Shown one piece after another: positions 15,827-23,396 of a DNA stretch of 25,800 nucleotides; positions within the stretch are counted from its first letter, which is position 1; each line of letters starts with the position of its first letter. The notes under the pieces are model-generated. The model worked only from the letters and a program-made list of their open reading frames with translations. It ran no database searches and had not been told where the DNA came from. This stretch comes from JAWLFY01 sp964462125 (GTDB lineage Bacteria > Planctomycetota > Planctomycetia > Pirellulales > Pirellulaceae). The stretch spans positions 1 through 25,800 of the forward strand of contig CAYWXT010000058.1 of NCBI GenBank assembly GCA_964462125.1. Reading direction: 5' to 3'. A program made the position numbers and the translations under genes.

Positions 15827-16479
15827 AACCGCCGATCAACATCGAAACGCGGCCTTGCGGCGCGGTTGTTCTGGCGGCGGTATTGCAGCAGCACGGCCGT
15901 CGAGCGAGCGCGGAGGAACTGTGGTCCGAAGCGGCGATGGCCGACCCCTTCGGAACCCACGGGACACGTTCCTACCGCTTGGCCGGCCTCGCACGCCATT
16001 TCGGGCTGGAGGCCGCCGTGGTGCAATGCCGCAGCGAACGAGCCTGGGATGCGCTCACTCATTGCTGCCAGCACCCCGTCTCGGTCATCCTCAATCATCA
16101 GACCCCCTGGGCTCGACGAGAGGGACACTACAGTCGGCTGCTGGGAGTCGATCCAACCTCGATCGAAGTGGACGACCCGATCCGGCAGCGGCGCATGCAA
16201 ATCGAGCGGGACGAGTTCTTGCAGTTATGGAAACCCAACACCGAGGCGGGCGGGTTTGTTTTGATCGGGGTGGCCGAGCGGGCGGCGGCACCGGAGCGGC
16301 TGTCCGAAACGGGGTTGCCTTCGGACCCGTTGGACGCTGCGGCTGCCTGTCCCCGTTGCCGAGCCGAACTGTCGTTCACCCCGGAACCCCTGTTTCGCCC
16401 CGACGATTGGTCGCGAGGCGGATTGTGGCGACGCTTTTTCTGCCACGGCTGTGACGCCGCCTTCGCGCCGGCCCGTTGA
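15823..16479 (+). CDS. C39-like cysteine peptidase domain protein with C-terminal zinc ribbon
   Basis: A papain-fold peptidase of the C39-like group by motif. Counting from the GTG at 15823, C12 lies in PCGAVVLAAV, H102 in GHYSRLLGVD and D117/D118 in VDDP, in the order of the Cys-His-Asp triad. The residue six before the Cys, normally the oxyanion Gln, is Asn6, so activity may be altered. After residue 170 a zinc ribbon follows: CPRC (176-179) and CHGC (207-210). I prefer the GTG because its GTGA overlap with the upstream stop is a standard coupling arrangement; a TTG at 15802 would add 7 residues. No signal peptide or membrane segment is present, so it acts in the cytoplasm or is itself cargo. 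Cleaving a leader from a secreted partner is the family's usual role; here it is inferred. Confidence 0.75.
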   Translation: MKPPINIETRPCGAVVLAAVLQQHGRRASAEELWSEAAMADPFGTHGTRSYRLAGLARHFGLEAAVVQCRSERAWDALTHCCQHPVSVILNHQTPWARREGHYSRLLGVDPTSIEVDDPIRQRRMQIERDEFLQLWKPNTEAGGFVLIGVAERAAAPERLSETGLPSDPLDAAAACPRCRAELSFTPEPLFRPDDWSRGGLWRRFFCHGCDAAFAPAR

Positions 16480-16620
16480 GAACGATCCCAGGCTCCGGCT
16501 AAAACGCTGGGCCGGACGGCTGACACCATGCCGTGACAAGGTGGACCGCATGGGGCCAACGGCTACGGCTCAACGAAATGCTTTCACCCACGTTTTCAAC
16601 TCGGGCCCCGGGGGGAATGA

Positions 16621-17352
16621 TCAAGCGATCGGAGAGTCGGGCGGGTTCTCCGGTCCTGGCCCATCTGGTCCTGATTCATCGGATCCTGGCCCACCCGACC
16701 CTGGCGCATCCGGTCCTGAATTCTCCGGCCTCGGATTCACTGGCCCCGGATTCACGGGACCTTGGGGACCTTCCGACGCCGGTGGCCGGCCTCCTTGTTG
16801 GCGACGCTGCTCCAATTGTCCGACAGCACTTTTGAGCGAATCGAGTAAGCGAGGGACTTGTCCCGCGGCGAGATAGACGCGTGCGCTGACCGCGGACTGC
16901 GGGAAAAAACTGGTCAAGAAATCGAGGCCGAATTCGGTCGCCCCGTGACCGATCATGACGCCGTTGGCGTAGGTGCCGCTGAGGGTGTCGTCGGGCATCT
17001 TGAGATCGTCATAGATTTCCTGGGGCGTCGGTCGCCGCTGATCCGGGTCTTGCGGCGACGCCGCGGGCACTGGGGGGTCTCCGAATCGATTGCGGTACAG
17101 CTCCAGGTTCTTCTGGAGCGCATCGATGAATTGCGGCATCACGGGATGGGGAATCACGACCCGCGCCGCGACGCGGTGGGGACGCCCAATCGTTTGCAAA
17201 AAGTCAACGATGTACTCGGTCGGTCCGGTCATCACAATCACGCCCGTGCTGAAACAGCCGTTCGCGACCTTGTCAGGAACGCGAGCCCGCAGCGCCGGGT
17301 TGTTCTCGTGGGGCGCCGGTTGGCCGGGCGGCGGCGGAAGTTCCGAGCTCAT
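16621..17352 (-). CDS. Protein with two DUF3467-like domains and Gly/Pro-rich tail
   Basis: A 243-aa protein. Two repeats share the DUF3467 pattern: residues about 29-92 (STGVIVMTGPTEYIVDF) and about 123-186 (YANGVMIGHGATEFGLDF), each followed by a beta-rich segment and a helix of the form VMPQFIDALQKNL or VPRLLDSLKSAV. DUF3467 is a small domain of unknown role, usually single copy. Residues 190-243 are a low-complexity tail rich in Gly, Pro, Asp and Ser, collagen-like in look. The gene is convergent to the spike operon with a 141-nt gap and lies 143 nt downstream of the sigma-54 activator gene. The conserved glycine of the second copy (ANGV) is intact; the first copy is more divergent. Product role is unknown. 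Confidence 0.78.
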   Translation of the reverse strand: MSSELPPPPGQPAPHENNPALRARVPDKVANGCFSTGVIVMTGPTEYIVDFLQTIGRPHRVAARVVIPHPVMPQFIDALQKNLELYRNRFGDPPVPAASPQDPDQRRPTPQEIYDDLKMPDDTLSGTYANGVMIGHGATEFGLDFLTSFFPQSAVSARVYLAAGQVPRLLDSLKSAVGQLEQRRQQGGRPPASEGPQGPVNPGPVNPRPENSGPDAPGSGGPGSDESGPDGPGPENPPDSPIA

Positions 17353-17419
17353 ACAGGCTTCGCGATCGGTGCGGGAAAAATGGGGAGAGCGACGCGCCGC
17401 ATTCTAACGGAACGGCCCC

Positions 17420-17435
17420 TTCAACTCGATGGCCA
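17420..17435 (-). promoter_or_regulatory. Weak sigma-54-like promoter candidate for the DUF3467 gene
   Basis: On the minus strand TGGCCATCGAGTTGAA resembles TGGCACG-N4-TTGCA, with TGGC and TTG at correct spacing but the key -12 GC changed to GA. It lies about 70 nt upstream of the start and directly downstream of the sigma-54 activator gene. Suggestive only. Confidence 0.18.
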
Positions 17436-17495
17436 ACGGAAGGGTCATGGTGCGTTTTCCTCCACAGGGAATGTCGGTTGCGCGCAAGGGTGAGG

Positions 17496-19544
17496 TCATT
17501 GAGCGTACCGTTTGAGCTTGCGATCGAGGGTACTCCGCTCGATTCCCAGAATGGACGCCGCGCGACTTTTATTGCCATCGGTGTGGCGGAGCACCCGTTG
17601 GATGTGGCGGCGTTCCAGTTCCGCGAGTGTGATCTCAGGCGACTCCGAGGGCGCGCCGTCGCGGTGAGCCGGTCCGTGAACGGGGGGGGCCAGCGCGAGG
17701 TCGTTCTCATCGATCACCTGTTTGGTGTTCAGAACCACGGCCCGTTCGATGACGTTTTTCAGTTCGCGGATGTTTCCGGGCCACGAGTAATCGAGCAAGC
17801 GTCGTTTCGCGGCGTCGGTCAACCCTTCGATGCGACGTCCCATCTCTCCGTTGAAGCGGCGCAAGAAGTGCTCGGCGATCTCCAAGCAGTCCCGACCGCG
17901 ACTGCGCAGCGGAGGGACGACGATTTCGATCACGTGAAGCCGGTAATAGAGGTCTTGGCGAAACGTGCCAGCACGCACCATCGCCTGCAGATCTCGATTG
18001 GTGGCCGCAACGACACGAACGTCGGCCCGGATCGGATCGTGCCCGCCAATCCGCTCAAAGGGGTGCCCTTCCAGAACCCGCAGAAACTTGGCTTGCAAGT
18101 CTGCGTCCATCTCACCGATCTCGTCAAGCATCAACGTGCCGCCGTCGGCTACCTCCACCTTTCCCCGCTTGCGCTCCGTCGCTCCGGTGAAGGCTCCTTT
18201 CTCGTGACCGAACAACTCGCTTTCGAGCAGTGTCGGCGAGAGGGCGGCACAGTTCAGACAAACCAACGGACCCTCCCGCCGAGAACTGGCGTGATGGATC
18301 GCCGACGCAACCAACTCCTTGCCCACACCAGACTCGCCTCGAATCAGCACCGTTGTCGAGGTGGCGGCGACCAGTGCGATTTGCCGGTTCACTTCGTCGA
18401 TCGCTGGGCTGCGACCGATGATGCGGACGCGGTCTCCGAGCTGTTCCTGCAGTTGTGCGATCTGTCGCCGCGACTGGCGGAGAGAGCGGTCGAGTCGCCG
18501 ACGCTGGGCCAGATTGGCCAGCGATTCACCGAGAATCTCCGCCGCGGCCACGACGAATTCGAGCTCCTCGGTCGCCAGCGGTTCCCGGGGGGGAGAGGTC
18601 GTCAGATGCAACACTCCCAGGCTGTGATCGGCTGAATCGCGAATCGGGGCGATGATCAAACTGTCGACGTCGATCTCACCACGGCTGTTCTCCGTCGCCA
18701 ATTCCCGGTCGCCCGCCACGTTGCGGGCCAAAATCGCCTGGCCGTCGTCCACCAAGACGCCGCCGACGAGCGAGGCCGGGGGGCGGCGGTAACTTCGCTC
18801 GCCGGTTTGCCGGGTGGCGAGCAGCGGCATTCGCTCCACCGGCGGTGAGTCGCTCCCCGGTTCCCACGCATAGATCCCGCCACTGGTCAGTCCCACCTGT
18901 GCGGTGATCGCCTCCAGCGTCGCTTCCGCCGCGGCTTGAAACGAATCGCTGCCGGCAAGCGAGAAGGCGAGTCGCAGCAGCGGCCGGCTCGCTCCCACCC
19001 CCCGATTCCCCTCCGGCGGTGGCGCCGTCTCTTCATGAAGAAATCGGCTGAATCGGCGGCGGTCGGTGATTGAGTTGGCATCGAACGCCATCGTGATCTG
19101 GTCGTCGGTCGCGCAGGCCGCCGCGTCCCCGGCTGCCGGCTCCGACGGCCCAATGTCCAGACGGGTCGAAAAGGTGATGGCGTATCCGGCAACCTCGATC
19201 ACATCCCCTTCACCGAGGGAATGAGCCGTCTCGATGAGTCGACCATTGACGAGCGTTCCGTTGCGGCTGCCGAGATCCTCGATTCGCCAGGCGCCGTCGT
19301 CCCAGAAAACGCGGGCATGCCGCCGGCTGGCCCGCTCGCTGCGCACAGTGATCTGGTTCGACGAAGAACGGCCGATGACCGCGTCGCGGCCTGCCGATAG
19401 CCGGAAAACGTCGCTCCACCGGCCGGCGGACCGGAGCACCACATAGGCGGAAGCGGAAGGGGCAGCGGATGGGGTCTCGGGCTCGGGCACGAACAGCTTG
19501 GCGGCGTTGAAGGTGGAGTCACGAAGTAGCCGCCCCCAGAGCAT
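17496..19544 (-). CDS. FHA-GAF sigma-54-dependent Fis-family transcriptional activator
   Basis: A 682-aa bacterial enhancer-binding protein. An N-terminal FHA domain (about 45-120; VIGRSSSNQ, SRRHARVFW, SRNGTLVNG) reads phosphothreonine. A GAF-like sensor covers about 170-320. The AAA+ domain has Walker A GESGVGKE (403-410), the sigma-54-contact loop GAFTGA near 449 and Walker B LMLDEIGEM. A Fis-type helix-turn-helix closes the protein (about 640-682; NKSRAASILGIERSTLDRKL). All parts needed to open sigma-54 promoters are present. FHA proteins and sigma-54 activators are regular members of type VI secretion loci, where FHA links Ser/Thr kinase signalling to assembly or expression. Lying beside the spike and DUF3467 genes, it is a plausible regulator of them. 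The Ser/Thr kinase itself is not in the window. Confidence 0.93.
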   Translation of the reverse strand: MLWGRLLRDSTFNAAKLFVPEPETPSAAPSASAYVVLRSAGRWSDVFRLSAGRDAVIGRSSSNQITVRSERASRRHARVFWDDGAWRIEDLGSRNGTLVNGRLIETAHSLGEGDVIEVAGYAITFSTRLDIGPSEPAAGDAAACATDDQITMAFDANSITDRRRFSRFLHEETAPPPEGNRGVGASRPLLRLAFSLAGSDSFQAAAEATLEAITAQVGLTSGGIYAWEPGSDSPPVERMPLLATRQTGERSYRRPPASLVGGVLVDDGQAILARNVAGDRELATENSRGEIDVDSLIIAPIRDSADHSLGVLHLTTSPPREPLATEELEFVVAAAEILGESLANLAQRRRLDRSLRQSRRQIAQLQEQLGDRVRIIGRSPAIDEVNRQIALVAATSTTVLIRGESGVGKELVASAIHHASSRREGPLVCLNCAALSPTLLESELFGHEKGAFTGATERKRGKVEVADGGTLMLDEIGEMDADLQAKFLRVLEGHPFERIGGHDPIRADVRVVAATNRDLQAMVRAGTFRQDLYYRLHVIEIVVPPLRSRGRDCLEIAEHFLRRFNGEMGRRIEGLTDAAKRRLLDYSWPGNIRELKNVIERAVVLNTKQVIDENDLALAPPVHGPAHRDGAPSESPEITLAELERRHIQRVLRHTDGNKSRAASILGIERSTLDRKLKRYAQ

Positions 19545-19637
19545 GGGATCGGTCGCGGGGCGGTGGCGGGCCCGTCAGGGGTCACCTCTGGCCGGGCGAA
19601 ACGCGAAAAACGGGACCCGACAGCGAATGCCCGACAG

Positions 19638-19666
19638 TTGTAACGCTACCCAACCGCAATTATTCT
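19638..19666 (+). promoter_or_regulatory. Sigma-70-like promoter candidate for the DUF1598-like gene
   Basis: TTGTAA (19638-19643) and TATTCT (19661-19666) are separated by 17 nt, each matching 4 of 6 consensus bases, in an AT-richer patch 145 nt upstream of the start at 19812. It lies in the divergent gap with the sigma-54 activator gene. Confidence 0.35.
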
Positions 19667-19811
19667 AACCAGAGGGTCGGCTTCTGTTTGTCCCTGCATG
19701 AGGTCCGTCCGCGGCCGGTTCGCCCGCTCGTCCTATCCCCTTTCCCGATCCGATGGATGCCGGTGATACACCCGGTTTCCTTTCGCGCCGTTTGTTCTGG
19801 AGAACTGTTTG

Positions 19812-21182
19812 ATGGCCATGGGCTCAAAACTATTGATCGTCGGCCTTGCCACGGTCTCACTCGGCGTGATGACGCTGGCGTCCGTCCTCGATGCGGGAGG
19901 ATTGCTCGGCGGACGACGAAGGTCGGTCGGGGGCGTCTCTGTCGATCCCTCGGGACTGGTCCGTAGCGCAACCGTGGAGGAAACTACGGAGCTGCGAAAT
20001 TTGCTCCGCGGGGCGCTCGATGCGCCGCGTGGCGAGATGGCCGAGAGCACCGAGATGCGGATGATCTCGCTGAAAGGACTCCAGCAAGCGATTGTCGAAA
20101 GCCGTCAGACCGGCGGACCGTTGCCCGATGAGATCGCCCTGCTGGCCGGCTTGCAGCGGGTCGAGTACGTCTTCATCGACGAAGCGAACAGCGACGTCAT
20201 ATTGGCCGGACCGGCGGAGCCTTGGAAACTTGCCGATGATGGTTCGATCGTCGGTGCGATCAGCGGCCGAGCCATGCTTCACCTGGATGATCTGGTCGTT
20301 GCCATGCGCTCGGTCGAGTCGGCTCGCCGCGAGGGAATCAGCTGTTCCATCGAGCCGACCGCCGAGGGGCGGCGGCGGCTCAAGAAATTGCTCAGTGGCG
20401 TGCAACTCCGCCCAGGCCAAGACCCGTCGATGCTCGAACCGGCGATGCGCGAAGCATTCGGACCGCAACAGGTGGCGCTGACGGGCGTCCCCGACAACAG
20501 CCGCTACGCCCTGGCGATGCTTGCCGCCGATTATCAAATGAAGCGGATCGCGATGGCGCTTACCGAATCGTCCGTCGCTGGCTTGCCGAGCTACCTGGAG
20601 ATGGCCCGCAACATTCGCCAACGCGGCGGCCAAAATCCCCGCTGGTGGATGGCGTGTGACTACGATGCCTTGTCCCGCACCGAGGATGGGATGGCATGGA
20701 AGGTCTCCGGCCAAGGGGTCAAGACATTGACCGAACAAGATCTCGTGTCGGCCGACGGCAGCGTCGCCGGTTCCGGTCGAACCGACCCCACCGCCGCCCG
20801 CTGGGCTGACCGGATGACCGAGCACTACGGAGAATTGGCCAAGCAGATGCCGGTCTTCCAAGATCTGCGAAACCTGATGGACCTGACCGTCGTCGCGACG
20901 TTGATCCAACAGGAACGGTTGGCGGACAAGGCCGGGCTCGATCTCTCGCTGCTACTTGAGTCCAACGACACGATTGAGCTGGCGAGCTACCCCACACCGG
21001 AATCGGTGGCCCCCGAATGCAGCTTCATTCGCGGCCGCGCCGGCGTGGTCGCGACCGCCTCGGGCGGTGTCGATATCAACGCGTTCGAAGTCGTCGAGAA
21101 CCAGACGCCGGATGAGGCGGTCGGCACGGTCCGCGAGGAAGCCCTCGCCGCCAACACCCAGCATTGGTGGTGGGACCGCTAG
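19812..21182 (+). CDS. DUF1598-like exported planctomycete protein
   Basis: A 456-aa protein from the ATG at 19812, which follows a CTGGAG ribosome site by 11 nt; an ATG two codons later is possible. A hydrophobic N-terminus (SKLLIVGLATVSLGVMTLASVL) is a signal peptide or anchor. The stretch ISLKGLQQAI, GLQRVEYVFIDEANSDVILAG and the following HLDDLVVAMRSVESA resemble DUF1598, a family of unknown role that I recall mainly from planctomycetes. No metal-binding or catalytic signature is evident. Length suits the family. It is divergent from the sigma-54 activator and convergent with the sulfite oxidase-like gene, so it is probably its own transcription unit and may be a bystander to the injection genes. 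Confidence 0.75.
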   Translation: MAMGSKLLIVGLATVSLGVMTLASVLDAGGLLGGRRRSVGGVSVDPSGLVRSATVEETTELRNLLRGALDAPRGEMAESTEMRMISLKGLQQAIVESRQTGGPLPDEIALLAGLQRVEYVFIDEANSDVILAGPAEPWKLADDGSIVGAISGRAMLHLDDLVVAMRSVESARREGISCSIEPTAEGRRRLKKLLSGVQLRPGQDPSMLEPAMREAFGPQQVALTGVPDNSRYALAMLAADYQMKRIAMALTESSVAGLPSYLEMARNIRQRGGQNPRWWMACDYDALSRTEDGMAWKVSGQGVKTLTEQDLVSADGSVAGSGRTDPTAARWADRMTEHYGELAKQMPVFQDLRNLMDLTVVATLIQQERLADKAGLDLSLLLESNDTIELASYPTPESVAPECSFIRGRAGVVATASGGVDINAFEVVENQTPDEAVGTVREEALAANTQHWWWDR

Positions 21183-21203
21183 CGCTTCGTCGCCGCCGGC
21201 TGC

Positions 21204-21232
21204 TCGGTGTGTCCAGTAATGTCGGTGTGTCC
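21204..21232. repeat. 11-bp direct repeat in a convergent gap
   Basis: TCGGTGTGTCC occurs at 21204-21214 and again at 21222-21232, an 18-nt period, in the short gap between the DUF1598-like and sulfite oxidase-like genes. Neither copy forms a hairpin. It may simply be a local duplication. Confidence 0.5.
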
Positions 21233-21248
21233 CGTCGTGCTTGCGCTG

Positions 21249-22448
21249 CTACTGAACCCGAATTGGCTTACGGTGCCAGGCGTTGTAGAGATACCCTTTC
21301 AGATTCCAGTCGACCGACGCCGGCTGCACGTGGCCGTCCGAATCGGTCGCCCGGACGATCAGATTCTCCGTCATCTGCGTGATGTCGGTCCGGGCCTCCC
21401 ACAACCGCCAGCAGAAGGGCCGAGCCGGGTCGGAAAAGGTCGCCGAGCTCCACGTCTTCCCTCCGTCGCTCGAAAGCTCCACCTTGGCGACCGTCAATCC
21501 CGGCAAGCCGCGGGCCACTGCGTAACCGCGCACCGTCAATCGCCCCGGCTCGACTCTGGCATCCTTCTCCGGCACGGCGATAGCTGAGTTCAGCGGGAAC
21601 GGTTGGATCGGCTCGGCGTCCTTCCACTCCTGGTCCGTCCCTTCGGTGACCAGTTTGTACGCGCTGGCCAAATAGTGGTTGGGCGACGGCCGGTCGCTGA
21701 CGACAATCCGCCGCAACCATTTGACGCTTCGCGCCCCGATGAAGCCCGGTACGACCATTCGCATCGGGTACCCGTGGTCGGGGGTCAGCTCCTGGCGGTT
21801 CATCTCGTAGGCGACCATGGGCTGGGCAGCCGGTCTGTTCTCTTGCATCGCTTTGGCCAGCGGGATCGAGCCGCCGAACGGAATCACCCCGTCCTCCCGC
21901 TCGATCTGGTCGGCGCCTTCGAACCAGACGTGCCGCGCGCTCTCCTTCACCCCGGCCTTGCCAAGCAAATCGGCGAGCCAAACGCCGCCCCAGCGTGCGT
22001 TGCCAATGGCGCCCGCGCCCCACGGAACACCGTCGACCGGCTTCACTTCGCTGTGTTCCTCACGCCGGTTCCCGGCGCAGATCAGCGTCGCCGTCACCCG
22101 CTGTTTGGGAAACCGCTCACGCAGCTCCTTCAGGGAGATGGAAAACGGTTCATCAACCAAACCCTCCACCTGCAAGCGAAACCGGTCGGCGTCGATCGTC
22201 GGAGTCGGAGCGTGACTGCGGACGTAAAAGTGCTCGGTCGGCGTGACCCACGACTGAACCAGTCGATCGAGTGTGGGTTCTCGATTCGGAATCGAGCGGG
22301 TGTGGACGATCCAACCTTCGTCCGACTCCGGCAGCTGGCCCCAGCTAGGTCTCGGCAGGCCGAGCCAAAGAATTCCCGCGGTTCCGCCCGATGCACGCAG
22401 GAGCGTCCTTCGATCGAACACGAGGTCACGTTGTTGGGTGAATTGCAT
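21249..22448 (-). CDS. Tat-exported sulfite oxidase-family molybdopterin oxidoreductase
   Basis: A 399-aa protein of the sulfite oxidase fold. The ATG at 22448 places a twin-arginine signal (FDRRTLLRASGG, R13/R14) at the N-terminus, as needed for a cofactor-loaded enzyme exported folded. The open frame continues about 100 codons upstream, but that part shows no conserved character, so the start at 22448 is preferred. The molybdenum-ligand cysteine is C124 in TLICAGNRR, followed by the family motifs PWGAGAIGNARWGGVWL and DHGYPMRMVVPGFIGARSVKWL. The C-terminal dimerisation domain (VRGYAVARG, VELSSDGGKTW, WRLWEA) is complete. It would oxidise sulfite or a related sulfur compound in the periplasm. 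No cytochrome partner gene is adjacent, so the electron acceptor is unknown. Confidence 0.9.
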   Translation of the reverse strand: MQFTQQRDLVFDRRTLLRASGGTAGILWLGLPRPSWGQLPESDEGWIVHTRSIPNREPTLDRLVQSWVTPTEHFYVRSHAPTPTIDADRFRLQVEGLVDEPFSISLKELRERFPKQRVTATLICAGNRREEHSEVKPVDGVPWGAGAIGNARWGGVWLADLLGKAGVKESARHVWFEGADQIEREDGVIPFGGSIPLAKAMQENRPAAQPMVAYEMNRQELTPDHGYPMRMVVPGFIGARSVKWLRRIVVSDRPSPNHYLASAYKLVTEGTDQEWKDAEPIQPFPLNSAIAVPEKDARVEPGRLTVRGYAVARGLPGLTVAKVELSSDGGKTWSSATFSDPARPFCWRLWEARTDITQMTENLIVRATDSDGHVQPASVDWNLKGYLYNAWHRKPIRVQ

Positions 22449-22623
22449 GCGACGGGATCCATTCGGTGTGCAATAGGAAGACTGTCTTGGTTCAGCGGGA
22501 AATGGATTTCGGTGGCCAAGCGTCGGACGCAGCAGCGGCCGTGGGACCTCCACACACTCTAGCAAAACACAGGCAGGAGGGGGGAGACACCGGAGGCGGG
22601 ATGGCATGCGGTCATGTGAGTCG

Positions 22624-22690
22624 CACGCGGAGTCGCGGAGAACGCGGGGCAAAACAAGCGATCCAGCCTCCTTGTCCGCGGCTCCGCGTG
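22624..22690. repeat. Inverted repeat, 15-bp arms
   Basis: CACGCGGAGTCGCGG (22624-22638) pairs with CCGCGGCTCCGCGTG (22676-22690) with one G-T type mismatch across a 37-nt loop. The arms contain the CGCGGAG module typical of dispersed repeats of the form GCGGAGxCGCGGAG seen in many environmental genomes. It probably belongs to a REP-like family and could fold as a terminator of the reverse transcript. Confidence 0.65.
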
Positions 22691-22818
22691 AGATCGAGGG
22701 AGTGGTACTGCGTGCACTTCCGGAAAACTCGTTTCTTCTCCAGAGGGCAATCATGGCGCGGGTAAAAAGGGAGTGGGGTGTTCGAGGCGGGCGAAATCGG
22801 GGTCGACCACTGCTTCAA

Positions 22819-22910
22819 CCGGATCGTCCGGAGAAGCTATCTCTGTGGCTTCGACCCGCCGCTTTTCGCAAGAAACACCATTTGTCGCCGGATCATCCGG
22901 CCCGTAATAT
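22819..22910 (+). promoter_or_regulatory. Twin palindromes and promoter-like boxes upstream of a small membrane protein gene
   Basis: CCGGATCGTCCGG (22819-22831) and CCGGATCATCCGG (22888-22900) are each self-complementary and differ at one base, 69 nt apart. The second copy falls between a TTGTCG (22882-22887) and a TAATAT (22905-22910) with 17-nt spacing, i.e. in the spacer of a candidate promoter, where a repressor would bind. The start at 22980 is 70 nt downstream. Inference only. Confidence 0.35.
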
Positions 22911-22979
22911 AGGGGCCCCGGACCAGGTCGCCCCGGGTGAATTCACCGCCATCCGATTTCTATCAACACAGGCACCGAA

Positions 22980-23396
22980 ATGAACGCAACACGTATTGAT
23001 CGAGTACTTTGGCGTGCTATCACCATTGGAGCCACGCTTGTGGCAGTGGGATGGATCGTTGACTTTCGGTCCAGCAGCGACCCCCATTTCTGGGATTCAC
23101 TTGGCTTTGCAGTGATAGCGATTGCGACGGCTTCACTTCTGTTTCGCAATCGAAGATCGTTTCCCGGCATTTACTCCAGAGCGCTAACCGCTGCAAGAGC
23201 TGGCCGAAAGGGTGATCGATGGTGGATACTGTCTATCGCTGTCGGAGCTGTACTTGTAGGTGTTGGCTGGGCAGTCGATTTTTACTCGAGCAGTGATCCT
23301 CATTTCTGGGATTCGCTCGGTTTTGCGATAATGGCATTTGCCACATGCATGCTGCTCGTTGGTAAACGGAAATCGGTTGCGATCCAGTCTTCGTAA
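22980..23396 (+). CDS. Small internally duplicated membrane protein
   Basis: A 138-aa protein made of two copies of one unit: residues about 15-60 and 84-130. Each unit is a membrane helix, the loop VDF(R/Y)SSSDPHFWDSLGF, and a second membrane helix, giving four helices. The loop is almost identical between copies, and the nucleotide sequence is also clearly similar, so the duplication is fairly recent or under strong constraint. The middle loop is basic (TAARAGRKGDRW), which suggests it faces the cytoplasm and both SSSDPHFWDSLGF loops face outwards. I do not recognise a family. The ATG at 22980 lacks a strong ribosome site. Role unknown. Confidence 0.72.
   Translation: MNATRIDRVLWRAITIGATLVAVGWIVDFRSSSDPHFWDSLGFAVIAIATASLLFRNRRSFPGIYSRALTAARAGRKGDRWWILSIAVGAVLVGVGWAVDFYSSSDPHFWDSLGFAIMAFATCMLLVGKRKSVAIQSS

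Larger units (their letters stand above)
22449..22979. other. Gene-free stretch with palindromes
   Basis: About 530 nt between a leftward and a rightward gene. Frames are open in places, but their translations are Arg/Pro/Ser-rich and unlike real proteins. It holds a long inverted repeat and a pair of 13-bp palindromes, both listed separately, and must include the promoter of the sulfite oxidase-like gene. Confidence 0.6.

Noticed and set aside
11112..16479. Complete type VI secretion or eCIS apparatus
   Set aside because: Only spike and accessory proteins are present; no sheath, tube, baseplate, membrane complex or ClpV gene is in the window.
17478..18635. 385-codon plus-strand frame inside the sigma-54 activator
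   Set aside because: The minus strand has Walker A, GAFTGA and Fis motifs in order, so this is a shadow.
19857..20909. 350-codon antisense frame in the DUF1598-like gene
   Set aside because: The sense frame has a signal sequence and family-like blocks; the antisense is His/Arg/Gln-rich without motifs.
22449..22754. N-terminal extension of the sulfite oxidase frame
   Set aside because: The extra 102 codons lack conserved character and would bury the Tat signal; the ATG at 22448 is a better start.
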